Source: Thermoanaerobaculia bacterium (GTDB taxonomy: Bacteria; Acidobacteriota; Thermoanaerobaculia; Multivoradales; JAGPDF01). Taken from it: a DNA stretch of 34,435 bases. Below are positions 1 to 9,091 of this stretch, one piece after another. Both the position numbers and the translations under genes were made by a program. The stretch lies in NCBI GenBank assembly GCA_018057705.1, contig JAGPDF010000050.1, forward strand, positions 1-34,435, in the 5' to 3' direction. Numbering within the stretch: the first letter of the stretch is position 1; each line of letters starts with the position of its first letter. Under the pieces are notes generated by a model. It made no database searches. It was not told the origin of the DNA and saw only the letters and a list, made by a program, of their open reading frames with translations.

Positions 1-764
1 TAGCGGTCGCAGAGCTCGCGCGCCGCGGCGAGGTAGCCCGCGGGGGCGACGTTGATGCCGCCCTCACCCTGGATCGGCTCGAGCACCACCGCGGCGACCC
101 GGTCGCCGGTGAAGTCGAAGATCTTCATCATCTTCGCGAGCACGTCGATGTCTCCCCACGGAACGTGCGTCCAGTGGAGGAGGGGCAGGAACGGCTCGCG
201 GAAGACCGCCTTCGAGGTGCCGCCGAGCGAGCCCATGCTCTTGCCGTGAAAGGCTCCGGCGGCGCCGATGAAGTGATGCCTGCCGGTCGCGAGCGTCGCC
301 ATCTTGAGGCAGCCCTCGATCGACTCGGTGCCGGAGTTGGTGAAGAAGGCGTACTGCAGATCCCCCGGCGTGATCAGCGCGACGAGATTGGCGAGGTAGG
401 TGCGCAGCGGATCGATCAGCTCCTGCGAATGGATCGCCTGCCGGTCGAGCTGGTCGCGGACCGCCTTCATCACCCGCGGATGCCGGTGCCCGACGACGTA
501 GATACCGTAGCCGCCCAGGATGTCGATGAACTCCTTGCCGTGGATGTCGCGGAAGACCGCGCCCTCGTCCTCCCACTCGACCGCGGTGTAGTCGGTCGAA
601 ACCGACTTGCGGAACTGCAGGAACCCCTCGTTCACATGGTCCGTCCAATAGCGCACCGACTCCTCGATGACGCGCGCCCGCTCGTCGGGAGAGAGGCTCT
701 TCTTCGAGATCAGGTCGAGGACGTAAGCCGACTTCTGCTGCGCTTCCTCAAGATTCTGTCGCAT
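1..764 (-). CDS. patA: Putrescine aminotransferase (class III), 3' end missing
   Basis: PLP-dependent class III aminotransferase that would move the terminal amino group of putrescine (possibly cadaverine) to 2-oxoglutarate, giving 4-aminobutanal. The frame is open from an ATG at 764 down to the left edge, about 254 codons. A GGGAG ribosome-binding site lies about 9 bases upstream. Visible blocks match what I know of E. coli PatA/YgjG: FLQFRKSV, FIDILGGYGIY, HSQELIDPLR, PGDLQYAFF, TNSGTES, AFHGKSMGS, FREPFLPLL and LEPIQGEGG. The PLP-binding lysine region lies beyond the edge and cannot be checked. The gene follows the exported repeat protein at 814-2208 with a 49-bp gap, so it may be last in that minus-strand unit. 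It is clearly paralogous to the gene at 21458-22834. Family is confident; the exact diamine is inferred. Confidence 0.88.
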   Translation of the reverse strand, partial: MRQNLEEAQQKSAYVLDLISKKSLSPDERARVIEESVRYWTDHVNEGFLQFRKSVSTDYTAVEWEDEGAVFRDIHGKEFIDILGGYGIYVVGHRHPRVMKAVRDQLDRQAIHSQELIDPLRTYLANLVALITPGDLQYAFFTNSGTESIEGCLKMATLATGRHHFIGAAGAFHGKSMGSLGGTSKAVFREPFLPLLHWTHVPWGDIDVLAKMMKIFDFTGDRVAAVVLEPIQGEGGINVAPAGYLAAARELCDR

Positions 765-813
765 GGATCCGTGCTCCCAACCGCGGCCGTGGAGCTCGAA
801 GCCTATCGCGGCA

Positions 814-2208
814 TCAGGGAAAGGCGGCACTCCAGCGCGAGGTGTCGTCGGTCTCGAAGTCGTCGGCGAACAGGGCGTCGCGGAAGCCGCGGTAGAGGAC
901 GCCGTTGCCCTGCGAATCGGCGGCGTCCACGCCCTGCCAGGCGACCACGAAGTTCCCGCGCGGCTCGCTCGCCACCCAGGGGTCGATGAAATCGGTGCCC
1001 GAAGTGCTCACCAGGAACTCGCTGTCCAGGGGTGGAACCAGTGGGTCGTCCGCCTCGGCGAAGCCGCCGCCGCCGTTCTTCTTGCGGCCCTGGATGATGA
1101 TCGGACTGCCCTCGGGGGCGGCCTCGAAGGGTGGGTCGATCGCCGGCGCGGAGACCCAGACGGTGACGAAGCCGCCACGCTGGTCGATCGCCACGGAGGG
1201 CTCGCGCTCGTCCCTGGCGGTCGAGAGGTTGACCGGCTCCTCGCTGGAGGTGGGCACCCCGTCGACGATGCGGCGCGCGAAGATGTCGCGCCGCGTCTCG
1301 CCCGCGGTCTCCTCGGCCTCCCAGACGATGACCGCGTCGCCCTGGCCGTTCGCCGCCAGCGCGACGTGGGCGCGTTGAACGACGGTGTTCGAGGTGTTGG
1401 CCTCGAACTCGACCGTGCCGCTGCCGTTGGAGTCGAACCCGCGCGCCAGGATCACGGGAATCACCGGCGAGAGCTGCCGCGGGCCCTGCCAGCCGACGAG
1501 CCAGCCGCCGGGGATCGCCGCCACCGCCGGCTCCTCCTGGTCACCGTCCAGGCCGAGATTGAGAAAGAGCGGATCGGAGGCCGGCGAGGAGGGGAAGTTC
1601 GCCGGGTAGAACCGGCCGCGAATGTTGTCGCCGGTTCCCCCGAGCGCGAAATTGGGCGGTGTGTCGTCCTGCCAGGCGACGGCGAAGGCACCGCTCGGCT
1701 GCATGGCGACGGCGGGCCGGCGCTGCAGGCCGGCGTGGTCCTCGTTGACCGGGAAGTCGGGCGTGAGGGGGGTGCCGTCGGCGGCGAAGAGGCGCCCGAA
1801 GATTCCCGGCGTGATCGGCGGGTTGATGTTGTCCGGGCCCTCCCAGACGACCACGAAATGGCCGTCGTCGGCGACCGCGATCGCCGGGTTGCGCTGGTCG
1901 CCGGTGGCACTGAAATTGACCAGGAACTCCCCGGAGAGCGGCAGACCCGTGCGCGCATGGAAGCGGCGGCCGACGATGGCGGAGGCGTTGCCGTCCAGGA
2001 ACTCGTCGCGCCAAACCACAACGAAGTTGCCGTTGGGGTCGATCGCCACCGCCGACTCGTCCTGATTCCCGGTGGTGGTGAGGTTGGCGAGCGCCTGCGG
2101 ACCGACCGGCAGAGGGGTCTGGGCAGCGGCCGGCGACGCGGCGCCGCCGAACAGAGTGCAGAGCAAGGCGACGCCTGCGGACCACGCCAGCCGGGCTTCG
2201 GGCTTCAT
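814..2208 (-). CDS. Exported seven-repeat (predicted propeller) protein with conserved C-terminal tail
   Basis: Protein of 464 residues with no enzyme motif that I recognise. Residues 1-29 form a signal peptide (KPEAR, hydrophobic core, cleavage near PAAAQ). Seven repeats of the form xPAVAxxxxGxFVVVW start near residues 51, 107, 164, 226, 279, 336 and 409. This periodicity of about 55 residues suggests a seven-bladed beta-propeller; the fold is my inference. The last 18 residues, beginning FADDFETDDTSRWS, match the tails of three other exported proteins in the window (see findings). Its ATG overlaps the stop of the upstream Ser/Thr kinase by four bases (ATGA), so the two are probably translationally coupled, and the protein may be an output or partner of the kinase. 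Function unknown. Confidence 0.85.
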   Translation of the reverse strand: MKPEARLAWSAGVALLCTLFGGAASPAAAQTPLPVGPQALANLTTTGNQDESAVAIDPNGNFVVVWRDEFLDGNASAIVGRRFHARTGLPLSGEFLVNFSATGDQRNPAIAVADDGHFVVVWEGPDNINPPITPGIFGRLFAADGTPLTPDFPVNEDHAGLQRRPAVAMQPSGAFAVAWQDDTPPNFALGGTGDNIRGRFYPANFPSSPASDPLFLNLGLDGDQEEPAVAAIPGGWLVGWQGPRQLSPVIPVILARGFDSNGSGTVEFEANTSNTVVQRAHVALAANGQGDAVIVWEAEETAGETRRDIFARRIVDGVPTSSEEPVNLSTARDEREPSVAIDQRGGFVTVWVSAPAIDPPFEAAPEGSPIIIQGRKKNGGGGFAEADDPLVPPLDSEFLVSTSGTDFIDPWVASEPRGNFVVAWQGVDAADSQGNGVLYRGFRDALFADDFETDDTSRWSAAFP

Positions 2209-4574
2209 GTCGATCCTCCGATCGGCGCAGTGTCCTGCAGATCCGCCAGAGATGCAAGCTCGCGCTCGAGCGCCGCGACGTCCGGGTGGCCGGCCCCCAG
2301 CGTGGCCGCTCCGATCCGCAGCCCTTCACGCAGGGCCGCCGCGGCCTCTGCGGATCGGCCCTGGTCGCGGCGAAGTCTGCCGAGCGCCGTCCAGGCTTCG
2401 ACGAGCCGAGCATGCTCGGCGCCGAGGGCGGCGGTGAGCCTCTCCTTCCCGCTGGTCACGAGACGCTCGGCGCGCCCCTGGCGGCCCGCCTGGCGTTCGA
2501 AATCGCCCAGGCGGAGGAGGGTCGTGGCGGTCTCGGCGTGCGCGTCGCCGTAGGTGGCGCGACAGATTTCGAGCGCACGCTCGAGGAGCGCGATGCCCTC
2601 CTCGATGCGCCCCTGCCGGCCGTAGAGACGGGCGAGGCTGTTGAGAATCGACGCCACATCGGGATGCATCGGTCCCTGGGCCTTCTCGGCGATCGCCAGG
2701 GCCCGGCGGTGGAGCGCCTCGGCCTCGGCGAGGTTGCCGAGATCGCGCGCCAGGATCCCCATGTTGTTGAGCTGCGCCGCGAGATGCGGATGGTTCGCGC
2801 CGAGCAGCTCCTCGTTGAGCACCAGCGCCTCGCGGTAGCGCGCCGCGGCGGTCGCGAAGTCGGCCCGCCGCCAGGCGAGGATGGCGAGGTTGTTGAGCGC
2901 CAGCGCGACGTCTCGCGCCGGCGGCTCCGGAGTCTTGCGCAGCAGTTCGAGCGAGCGCGCGAAGCGCTCCTCCGAGGCCTCGAAGTCGCCCTGTTTGTAG
3001 GCCAGGGCGCCCATCGAATTGAGGGTGCGCGCCAGCTCGTCCACCGGCGGAGCGGCCTGTCTGCCGAAGATCGCCTCGGCGCGCGCCAGGACCCGGGCGG
3101 CCTCCGCGAAGCGTTCGAGGTCGACGTAGACCGCACCCAGGTGTGCGAGCACCTCGCCCACCGCGAGCTCGTCCGGTCCGCGCTCGCGCTCCTCCGTGGC
3201 GAGCGCCTGCTCGAGCAGGCTCGCCGCGCTGTCCAGGTCGCCCAGCCGCCAGGTGATCCCGCCGAGCGTGTCCTGCAGCCGCGACTGAATCAGCGGCTCG
3301 TTGGCGAGTTGGCGCGTGATCCTCTGGCCGCCGAGCTCGACGATCTCGCGCACCGTGACGTCTCGCCCCTGCGAACGCTCCGGATCGGCCTGCTCGAAGA
3401 GGTCGACGAGGAACTCGACGACGCGGTTCGCCGTGCGGGCTTCGCGATTCGCCCGGTTCGCAGCGCGCTCGAGATCCACGGCGAGGCTCTCGGCATGTGC
3501 GCGGGCGCGCTTCTCCCGCACCGCGAGGAAGGAGACGACCGCGAGGACGATCGTCAGCAGGGCGAACGAGATCGAGATCGCGACGACCTTGAGACGCCGC
3601 CGTCGCAGGCGCTGGGGCTTGTCGAGCAGCAGGCGCAGCCGCTCGAGACACTCCTTCGCCGTCGGGCGACGGGCCGGAATCGGGTGCTTGAGATCCTCCA
3701 CCAGGCGCGCCAGCTCGGGATCGATGCCGTCTTCCGCCCGGATCGGGAGGCTGCCGTTCTCGGCGACGCGCATCAGAAGCTGCGGCAGCGGTTCGTTCGG
3801 GTAGGGAGACCGCCCGGTCAGCAGCTCCTGCAGGAGGATGCCGAAGGAGAAGAGGTCGCTCGCTTCGGAGAGCTCCTCGCCCGAAGCCTGTTCCGGGCTC
3901 ATGTAGAGGATCGTCCCGACGATCGACCCCTGCTGGGTGAGCGCCGCCGAGAACGACGAGCTCCCGGCACCGCGCCGGTGGAGGGCGATCGTGCCCTCGG
4001 GGTCGAAAGCGGTCGCCGCGGGTGCGGCCTGGACGCGATCGGAGACCGGCGAGGCCGGCGCGATGTCCCGGCCCGGCTCGCCTTCGGTGGACTCGTCGGT
4101 GCTGGAGCGCGCGATGCCGAAGTCGAGCACCTTCACCGCGCCGGAGGGCAGCACCATGATGTTGGCCGGTTTCAGATCGCGATGGATGATGTGCTCGCGG
4201 TGCGCCACCGTCAGAGCGCAGGCGATCTTCGCGCCGACCTCGAGGATCTCGCGCTCGGCGAGCCTGCGGCCGGAAGAGAGCTGATCCAGGGTCTCGCCGT
4301 CGACGAACTCGAGCACCAGAAGATCGGCCTCCTCCGATTCGATGAGGTCATAGACCTGGCAGATGAGCGGGTCGGCGAGCCGCGAGAGGATCCGCGCTTC
4401 GCGCAGGAACCGTGCCCGGGCGGTACCCGACAGGCGGTGCTCCGCGCGGATCGTCTTCACCGCGACGACGCGCTCGAGCTTCTCGTCGAAGGCGCGGTAG
4501 ACCTCGCCCATGCCGCCCATGCCCAGGAGGCTCTCGAAGCGGATGTGGCCGATGTTCGTTCCGACCAGGCTCAA
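2205..4574 (-). CDS. Transmembrane Ser/Thr protein kinase with TPR C-terminal region
   Basis: Protein of 789 residues. The Pkn2/PknB-type kinase domain (about 10-318) has a Gly-rich loop GMGGMGEVY (18-26), lysine K40, catalytic IIHRDLKPAN (HRD 131-133) and DFG 151-153; GTILYMSPEQ holds the SPE motif near 226-228. All catalytic residues are present, so it should be active. About 75 residues separate DFG from SPE, much longer than usual, and this insert is rich in Ser, Thr and acidic residues. A single transmembrane helix lies near 329-352, followed by a coiled stretch and many TPR repeats (about 380-780, e.g. ALNNLAILAWRRADF). The start is TTG immediately after the TAG of the cupin gene, since no ATG occurs before the Gly-rich loop. 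Its 3' end overlaps the exported protein gene by four bases. With the N-terminal kinase cytoplasmic, the TPRs would face the periplasm. Substrate unknown. Confidence 0.93.
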   Translation of the reverse strand: MSLVGTNIGHIRFESLLGMGGMGEVYRAFDEKLERVVAVKTIRAEHRLSGTARARFLREARILSRLADPLICQVYDLIESEEADLLVLEFVDGETLDQLSSGRRLAEREILEVGAKIACALTVAHREHIIHRDLKPANIMVLPSGAVKVLDFGIARSSTDESTEGEPGRDIAPASPVSDRVQAAPAATAFDPEGTIALHRRGAGSSSFSAALTQQGSIVGTILYMSPEQASGEELSEASDLFSFGILLQELLTGRSPYPNEPLPQLLMRVAENGSLPIRAEDGIDPELARLVEDLKHPIPARRPTAKECLERLRLLLDKPQRLRRRRLKVVAISISFALLTIVLAVVSFLAVREKRARAHAESLAVDLERAANRANREARTANRVVEFLVDLFEQADPERSQGRDVTVREIVELGGQRITRQLANEPLIQSRLQDTLGGITWRLGDLDSAASLLEQALATEERERGPDELAVGEVLAHLGAVYVDLERFAEAARVLARAEAIFGRQAAPPVDELARTLNSMGALAYKQGDFEASEERFARSLELLRKTPEPPARDVALALNNLAILAWRRADFATAAARYREALVLNEELLGANHPHLAAQLNNMGILARDLGNLAEAEALHRRALAIAEKAQGPMHPDVASILNSLARLYGRQGRIEEGIALLERALEICRATYGDAHAETATTLLRLGDFERQAGRQGRAERLVTSGKERLTAALGAEHARLVEAWTALGRLRRDQGRSAEAAAALREGLRIGAATLGAGHPDVAALERELASLADLQDTAPIGGST

Positions 4575-5069
4575 CTAGAGGAGCCTCAGAAGATCCCGAT
4601 CGGTCCGCTCGAGCGCGGCTCGCGCCACGGGCTCGTCGGCGAGCATGCGGAAGTCGGCGAAGTCGAAGCCCGGCCCGACACAGGCGCCGGTGAGAGAGAA
4701 GTCGCCGAGTGGCTCGGCCGCCTGCCAGAGGCCCGCCGGAACGATGCGTTGCGGCGCGCTGCCCCTCTTCCCGCCGGCGAGCGGGCCGAGAATCGCCGCG
4801 GTGAGCGCGCCGGTCGCCGCGTCGAAGGTCCAGAGGCGGACGTCGGCCCCTTCGAAGTGCAGCCAGATCTCGTCGGAGTCGACGACGTGCCAGGCGCTCC
4901 TCTGGCCGGCGAGCATCAGGAACCAGATGCCGGTGAGGGCCGATCGTCGTCCGCGGCCGTCGAGCGGATCGACGGCGCGCGGCGAACGGAAGAGCTCGGC
5001 GAAGTAGCCCCCTTCCGGATGCGGGCGCATCTCGAGCTCGGAGATGAGTCGGGCGGCGCGCGAATCCAT
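4575..5069 (-). CDS. DUF985-type cupin protein
   Basis: Protein of 164 residues matching the Cupin_5/DUF985 family in length and motifs: ELEMRPHPEGGYFAELFRS at residues 11-29, GIWFLM with SAWHVVDSDEIWLHFEG, APQRIVPAGLWQAAEP, and a final GPGFDFADFRML. The family has a single cupin barrel; its reaction is not firmly established as far as I know. The His, Asp and Glu in the WHVVDSDEIW block are where a metal or sugar ligand would sit in cupins. The gene starts six bases after the hybrid histidine kinase stop and its TAG directly abuts the TTG start of the Ser/Thr kinase, so it sits inside the signalling operon. Whether it takes part in signalling is unknown. Confidence 0.88.
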   Translation of the reverse strand: MDSRAARLISELEMRPHPEGGYFAELFRSPRAVDPLDGRGRRSALTGIWFLMLAGQRSAWHVVDSDEIWLHFEGADVRLWTFDAATGALTAAILGPLAGGKRGSAPQRIVPAGLWQAAEPLGDFSLTGACVGPGFDFADFRMLADEPVARAALERTDRDLLRLL

Positions 5070-5075
5070 CGCGGT

Positions 5076-7562
5076 CTAGCCGGCCTCCGGCTGCTGCCGG
5101 GCGGCACGCAGCACCTCGGCGACCTTGGCGCCGAGCGCCCGCACCCGGAACGGCTTCTGGAGGAAGGCCGTCCCGCTGTCGAGGTCGCCGCCGACGTGGA
5201 AAGCGTCGTCGGGATAGCCCGACATGAACAACACCGGGAGCTCCGGCCGGCGTTCGCGGATGCGGCGCGCGAGCTCGGGGCCGCGCATGCCGTGCATGAC
5301 GACGTCGGTGATCAGCAGGTCGATCGCCCCGGCATGGATCCGGTCGAGCTCGAGTGCCTCTTCGGCATCGGCCGCGGTGAGGAGCGTGTAGCCGCGATCC
5401 TGGAGCGCCGTGGCGACGAGGTCGCGGACGGCGCCCTCGTCCTCGACCAGCAGGACCGTCTCGCCGCGACCCCCGGCCCCCGTCGGCTCGCTGGTCGTGG
5501 CGCTCACCGACACCCCGCTGGGCAGGCTGGGCAGGTAGACCCGGAAGGTCGAGCCCCTGCCGGCGGAGCTCTCGGCGGTGACCTGGCCGCCGCTCTGGGT
5601 GACGATGCCGTAGACGGTGGCGAGGCCGAGGCCGGTCCCCTTGCCCTTCTCCTTGGTGGTGAAGAAGGGCTCGAAGATGTGCGCGCGAGTCCAGTCGTCC
5701 ATGCCCACGCCGCTGTCTGCGACCGTGATCACCGAGTACCTTCCGGCTGGGATGTCGGCGCTCGGCGGGGGAACGGCGTCGGCATCCCCTTCCCGAGCAC
5801 CGCCCACTTCGACGCTCGCGGTCGCGATCCGGATGGTGCCGCCTTCCGGCATGGCGTCGCGGGCGTTGACCGCGAGATTGATCAACACCTGATGAATCTG
5901 ACCCTCGTCGGCGCGGACCGGCGCGAGGGCGGGATCGAAGGCGAGCTCCAGGCGGATCTCTTCGCCGAGCAGGCGCTCGAGCATCCGGGCGGTGTTTCGA
6001 GCGATCGTGTTCAGGTCGAGGGCGCGCGGCTCCACGACCTGACGGCGGCTGAACGCCAGCAGCTGCTGCGTCAGCGCTGCGGCGCGCTCGGCGGCCGCCT
6101 GGATCTCCTCGATCTCGGCGCGGAAAGGGGTCTCTCTGCCCGCGCCGCCGCCGACACCGGAATCGAGCCGGTCGAGGACGAGGCTGCTGCCGCCGAGGAT
6201 CGACGTCAGGAGATTGTTGAAGTCGTGCGCGATACCGCCGGCGAGCCGCCCGATCGCCTCCATTTTCTGGGATTGGCGCAGTTCCTCTTCGAGCGACTTG
6301 CGGTCGGAGATGTCGATCGCCACGCCGATGGTACCGATGATCGCGCCTGCCACGTCGCGCAGGGGCTCGACGTGGCAGGAGTAGGTGTGGTCGGCCCATT
6401 GCTGTTCGTAAGAGCCGGGGTGGCCGCTGACGGCGCGCAGGTGGGTAGCGATGGCGGGGAGGGACCGGTCGGTGGTCGCAAACATCTCGTAGAGGGTCGT
6501 TTCGACGCCGGCCCCCGGCTCGAGTCCCAGTGTCGCGAGGGCGCTGCCGTCGGTCGAGGTGTAGCGCAGCTCGAGATTGGTCGTCCAGAGCAGGGCCGGG
6601 AGTTGCGCGAGCAGCAAGCGCAGGCGCGTCTCGCGCTCGCGCAGCGCGTCAGCGGCGAGTCGCCGGCGCAGCACCAGGGCGATCTGCCCGGAGACGAAGA
6701 CGAGCAGCTCGAGGTCTTCGGCAGTGAGGCGCGGCTCACCGTCGTAGCTCTGAACGACGATCGCGCCGATCGTTCCGTCCTCGCCGGCGAGCGGAACACC
6801 CATCCAGTCGACCGACGGCGGACCGACCAGCTCGACCTCACCCCGGTCGGCGAGCTCCGTGACCAGATCGCCTGTGGCGAGCAACGGTCGGCCGGTGCGC
6901 AGGACGTACTCGGTGAAACCGCGCCCGAGTGGCGCGGGCTCGGGCGGTGGCTCCAGGGTATCGACGAAATAGGGGAAGCTCAGCAGTCCGCGCGAGCGAT
7001 CGTGCAGCGCGATGTAGAAGTTCTCGGCCGGCATCAGTCCGCGCACGACTTCGTGGATCGCGCCGCAGAGCTCCGGCAGCTCGCGGACTTTCTGTGCCGC
7101 CACGGCAATGCGGTACGCGGCGTCGCGGACGACCTCTCCACGGTAGCGGCGAGTGACGTCGCGGAAGCTCCAGATCCTCCCGGCCGGCACGCCGTGGAGC
7201 AACTGCGGCCGCGAAGTCCGCTCCAGGACGCGGCGGTCCTTGAAGTGCAGCAGATCCTCACTCACGGCGTCGGGCTGCGCGTAGAGCTCCTTCACCTTGG
7301 CGAGGAAGCCCTCGGGATCCGTCAGCTGATCGAGCACGTAAGCGAGGGCCCGGCCGTCGTCACCGCTGCGCAGAATCTCTCCTGGCACACGCCAGAGCTC
7401 GGCGAAGCGGCGGTTGAAGCGTACGATCGTGCCCGCGCCGTCGACGACCAGAAGGCCGTCTTCGGTCGAGTCGAGCACCGCCTGCAGGAGGGCGACCTCC
7501 TGGGTGAGCGCCGCCAGGCTGCGCTCTTCGCCCGCCTCGCCCTCTCCGGAGTTGCCGACCAT
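5076..7562 (-). CDS. Hybrid sensor histidine kinase (PAS-GAF-PAS-HisKA-HATPase-REC)
   Basis: Protein of 828 residues with no transmembrane segment, so probably cytoplasmic. Order of domains: PAS (about 22-135), GAF (about 150-300), second PAS (about 308-425), HisKA with phospho-acceptor H446 in GGIAHDFNN, HATPase with N box [15 protein letters not shown]1 box ADSGVGMDD and G2 box [15 protein letters not shown], then a receiver domain (about 701-825) with phospho-acceptor D753 in LLITDVV and K803 in LQKP. All phosphorelay residues are intact. An upstream ATG would add 29 residues; I chose the ATG at 7562 because AAGGGG lies eight bases before it and the PAS domain begins soon after. No output domain and no separate response regulator are nearby, so a phosphotransfer partner must lie elsewhere. 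It heads the minus-strand unit with the cupin and Ser/Thr kinase and is divergent from the barrel gene. Confidence 0.93.
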   Translation of the reverse strand: MVGNSGEGEAGEERSLAALTQEVALLQAVLDSTEDGLLVVDGAGTIVRFNRRFAELWRVPGEILRSGDDGRALAYVLDQLTDPEGFLAKVKELYAQPDAVSEDLLHFKDRRVLERTSRPQLLHGVPAGRIWSFRDVTRRYRGEVVRDAAYRIAVAAQKVRELPELCGAIHEVVRGLMPAENFYIALHDRSRGLLSFPYFVDTLEPPPEPAPLGRGFTEYVLRTGRPLLATGDLVTELADRGEVELVGPPSVDWMGVPLAGEDGTIGAIVVQSYDGEPRLTAEDLELLVFVSGQIALVLRRRLAADALRERETRLRLLLAQLPALLWTTNLELRYTSTDGSALATLGLEPGAGVETTLYEMFATTDRSLPAIATHLRAVSGHPGSYEQQWADHTYSCHVEPLRDVAGAIIGTIGVAIDISDRKSLEEELRQSQKMEAIGRLAGGIAHDFNNLLTSILGGSSLVLDRLDSGVGGGAGRETPFRAEIEEIQAAAERAAALTQQLLAFSRRQVVEPRALDLNTIARNTARMLERLLGEEIRLELAFDPALAPVRADEGQIHQVLINLAVNARDAMPEGGTIRIATASVEVGGAREGDADAVPPPSADIPAGRYSVITVADSGVGMDDWTRAHIFEPFFTTKEKGKGTGLGLATVYGIVTQSGGQVTAESSAGRGSTFRVYLPSLPSGVSVSATTSEPTGAGGRGETVLLVEDEGAVRDLVATALQDRGYTLLTAADAEEALELDRIHAGAIDLLITDVVMHGMRGPELARRIRERRPELPVLFMSGYPDDAFHVGGDLDSGTAFLQKPFRVRALGAKVAEVLRAARQQPEAG

Positions 7563-7782
7563 GCACGATCCCCTTGGAATGGCTCGCGGACGAAGTCCTT
7601 CCGCGCGGGCCTTTTCATCATGCCGAGCAGCGTTTTTCGATGCTACCACCGGCGGCGGAGGTATCCTGCTCGCGCTGGAGGGCGAAACCTCGGGTGGAGC
7701 GGTGGCATCCGACAGCAGGGTGCGCGCTCTCGCGCCCCGTCCAGGCGGCCGGGCGATGGTGGTCGCTACTGCGGAGGAGTGC

Positions 7783-9063
7783 TTGCCCTTGCCCGGAATC
7801 CGGACCCGACTCGCCGCCCTTCAGGTGCTCGTGGCGGGCGCCCTCGCCGCACCCGTTTCCGCGGTCGATCCGCCGGCGGTCGTCGGCTGGAGTCGTCTCT
7901 CCGGCGGCGCCATCGAGAGTACGCGTTCGTTTTTCGACGGCGGCTACGGCAAGCTCCTGGACGGCGAGCTGCCGGAGAGCGCGCGCGCCGAGGCGGCGAC
8001 CGGCGAGCTTCGCCTTGCGCTCGACTGGGAGCCGGCACCGGGCTGGCGCCTGTTCGTCCACGGCGCGGCGCGCGGCGACTCCGCCACGGGCTCCGCGGCC
8101 TCGGGTCTGATCGAGGGTTTCGTCGAACGGCGCTACGGCTTCGGCGCCGGCCACGAGATCGGACTGAAGCTCGGCCAGTTCTTCCTGCCGGCATCGCGCG
8201 AGAACGTCGAGGCGCTCTGGAGCTCGCCCTACACCCTGACACTCTCGGCGCTCAACTCCTGGATCGCCGAGGAGATCCGGCCGATCGGCCTCGATCTGGT
8301 CTGGAGCCGGACGGACTCGACCGACCAGCGCTGGTCGCTCGCCGGCACGCTGTTCGGCGGCAACGACACCGCCGGCACCCTCGTCGCCTGGCGCGGCTTC
8401 GCGCTCCATGACCGGCCGACGCCGACCGCCGAGTTCCTCCCGCTGCCGCCGCTCGCGGCTCTCGCGACCACCTTCTCCGAGCAGGACCGGCGTGGCACCC
8501 AGCCGTTCTCTCGCGACCTCGATCATCGGCCGGGCTACGCCGGCCGCGCACGCTGGGACGCGCCGCAGCGTCGCGCTGTGGTTCAGGCGACCGCTTTCCT
8601 CAACAATGGCGACCGCGCCCTGCATTCCGGTCAGTATGCCTGGCAGACCGACTTCCGCTGGCTGTCGACCGAGGTCGAGCTCCCCGCCGGCTTTCGGATC
8701 CTCGGCGAATGGGGGACCGGCACCAGCGAGATGGGCTTCGCACCGCCGGGGCGGCGCTCGCAGTCGCAGGTCGACATCGGCTTCGATGTCCTCTACGCGA
8801 TGCTCTCCTGGCAGCGCGGAGCGCTTCGCACTTCGCTGCGCTACGACGACTTCACCGTCGAGGACCGCGACTCGACGCCGGGGGACGACAACAGCGAGGC
8901 GGGCTCGGCCTGGACGCTGGCGATGATCGCAACCTTCGGGGAGCATCTGCGCGGCGCGGTCGAGCTGCTCCATCTCGAAGCCGAGCGCCCCGAAGCGCGA
9001 CGCAACGGCACCGACGATGTGAGCGGGCGCGCCTTCCGGGCCGAGTTGCGATACGCCTTCTGA
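7783..9063 (+). CDS. Porin-like outer-membrane beta-barrel protein
   Basis: Protein of about 426 residues. Residues 1-27 form a signal peptide (PLPGIRTRLAAL, hydrophobic core, APVSA cleavage). The mature protein is made of alternating polar/aromatic beta-strands (GELRLALDWEPAPGWRLFVHG, AMLSWQRGALRTSLRYDDF) and ends in a terminal aromatic strand AELRYAF, as in outer-membrane barrels. RYGFGAGHEIGLKLGQFFLPAS resembles carbohydrate/phosphate-selective porin families, but I cannot name the substrate. I chose a TTG start because GGAGGAG lies just before it and it gives a compact basic signal peptide; an in-frame ATG at 7756 would add nine residues, including two acidic ones. About 220 bp separate it from the divergent hybrid kinase; a shared control region is possible. 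Confidence 0.8.
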   Translation: MPLPGIRTRLAALQVLVAGALAAPVSAVDPPAVVGWSRLSGGAIESTRSFFDGGYGKLLDGELPESARAEAATGELRLALDWEPAPGWRLFVHGAARGDSATGSAASGLIEGFVERRYGFGAGHEIGLKLGQFFLPASRENVEALWSSPYTLTLSALNSWIAEEIRPIGLDLVWSRTDSTDQRWSLAGTLFGGNDTAGTLVAWRGFALHDRPTPTAEFLPLPPLAALATTFSEQDRRGTQPFSRDLDHRPGYAGRARWDAPQRRAVVQATAFLNNGDRALHSGQYAWQTDFRWLSTEVELPAGFRILGEWGTGTSEMGFAPPGRRSQSQVDIGFDVLYAMLSWQRGALRTSLRYDDFTVEDRDSTPGDDNSEAGSAWTLAMIATFGEHLRGAVELLHLEAERPEARRNGTDDVSGRAFRAELRYAF

Positions 9064-9067
9064 GTCC

Positions 9068-9091
9068 GCCGGCGGGCGTCAGGCCGCCGGC
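9068..9091. terminator. Hairpin at a convergent gene junction
   Basis: GCCGGCGG (9068-9075) and CCGCCGGC (9084-9091) are perfectly complementary with an 8-base loop that contains the stop codon of the MFS gene. The barrel gene ends at 9063 from the other side. There is no T-tract, so this is a possible bidirectional hairpin terminator only. Confidence 0.35.

Noticed and set aside
763-2553. Plus-strand open frame across the exported repeat protein.
   Set aside because: The opposite strand encodes a signal peptide, regular repeats and the conserved tail, with an ATGA overlap to the kinase; the plus frame has none of these features.
2286-8411. A plus-strand open frame of about 2041 codons running antisense to five genes.
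   Set aside because: It is a by-product of high GC: stop codons are rare opposite well-biased genes. Its translation is low-complexity (R, G, A, E, D rich), matches no family, and crosses the junctions of real genes with clear domains on the minus strand.
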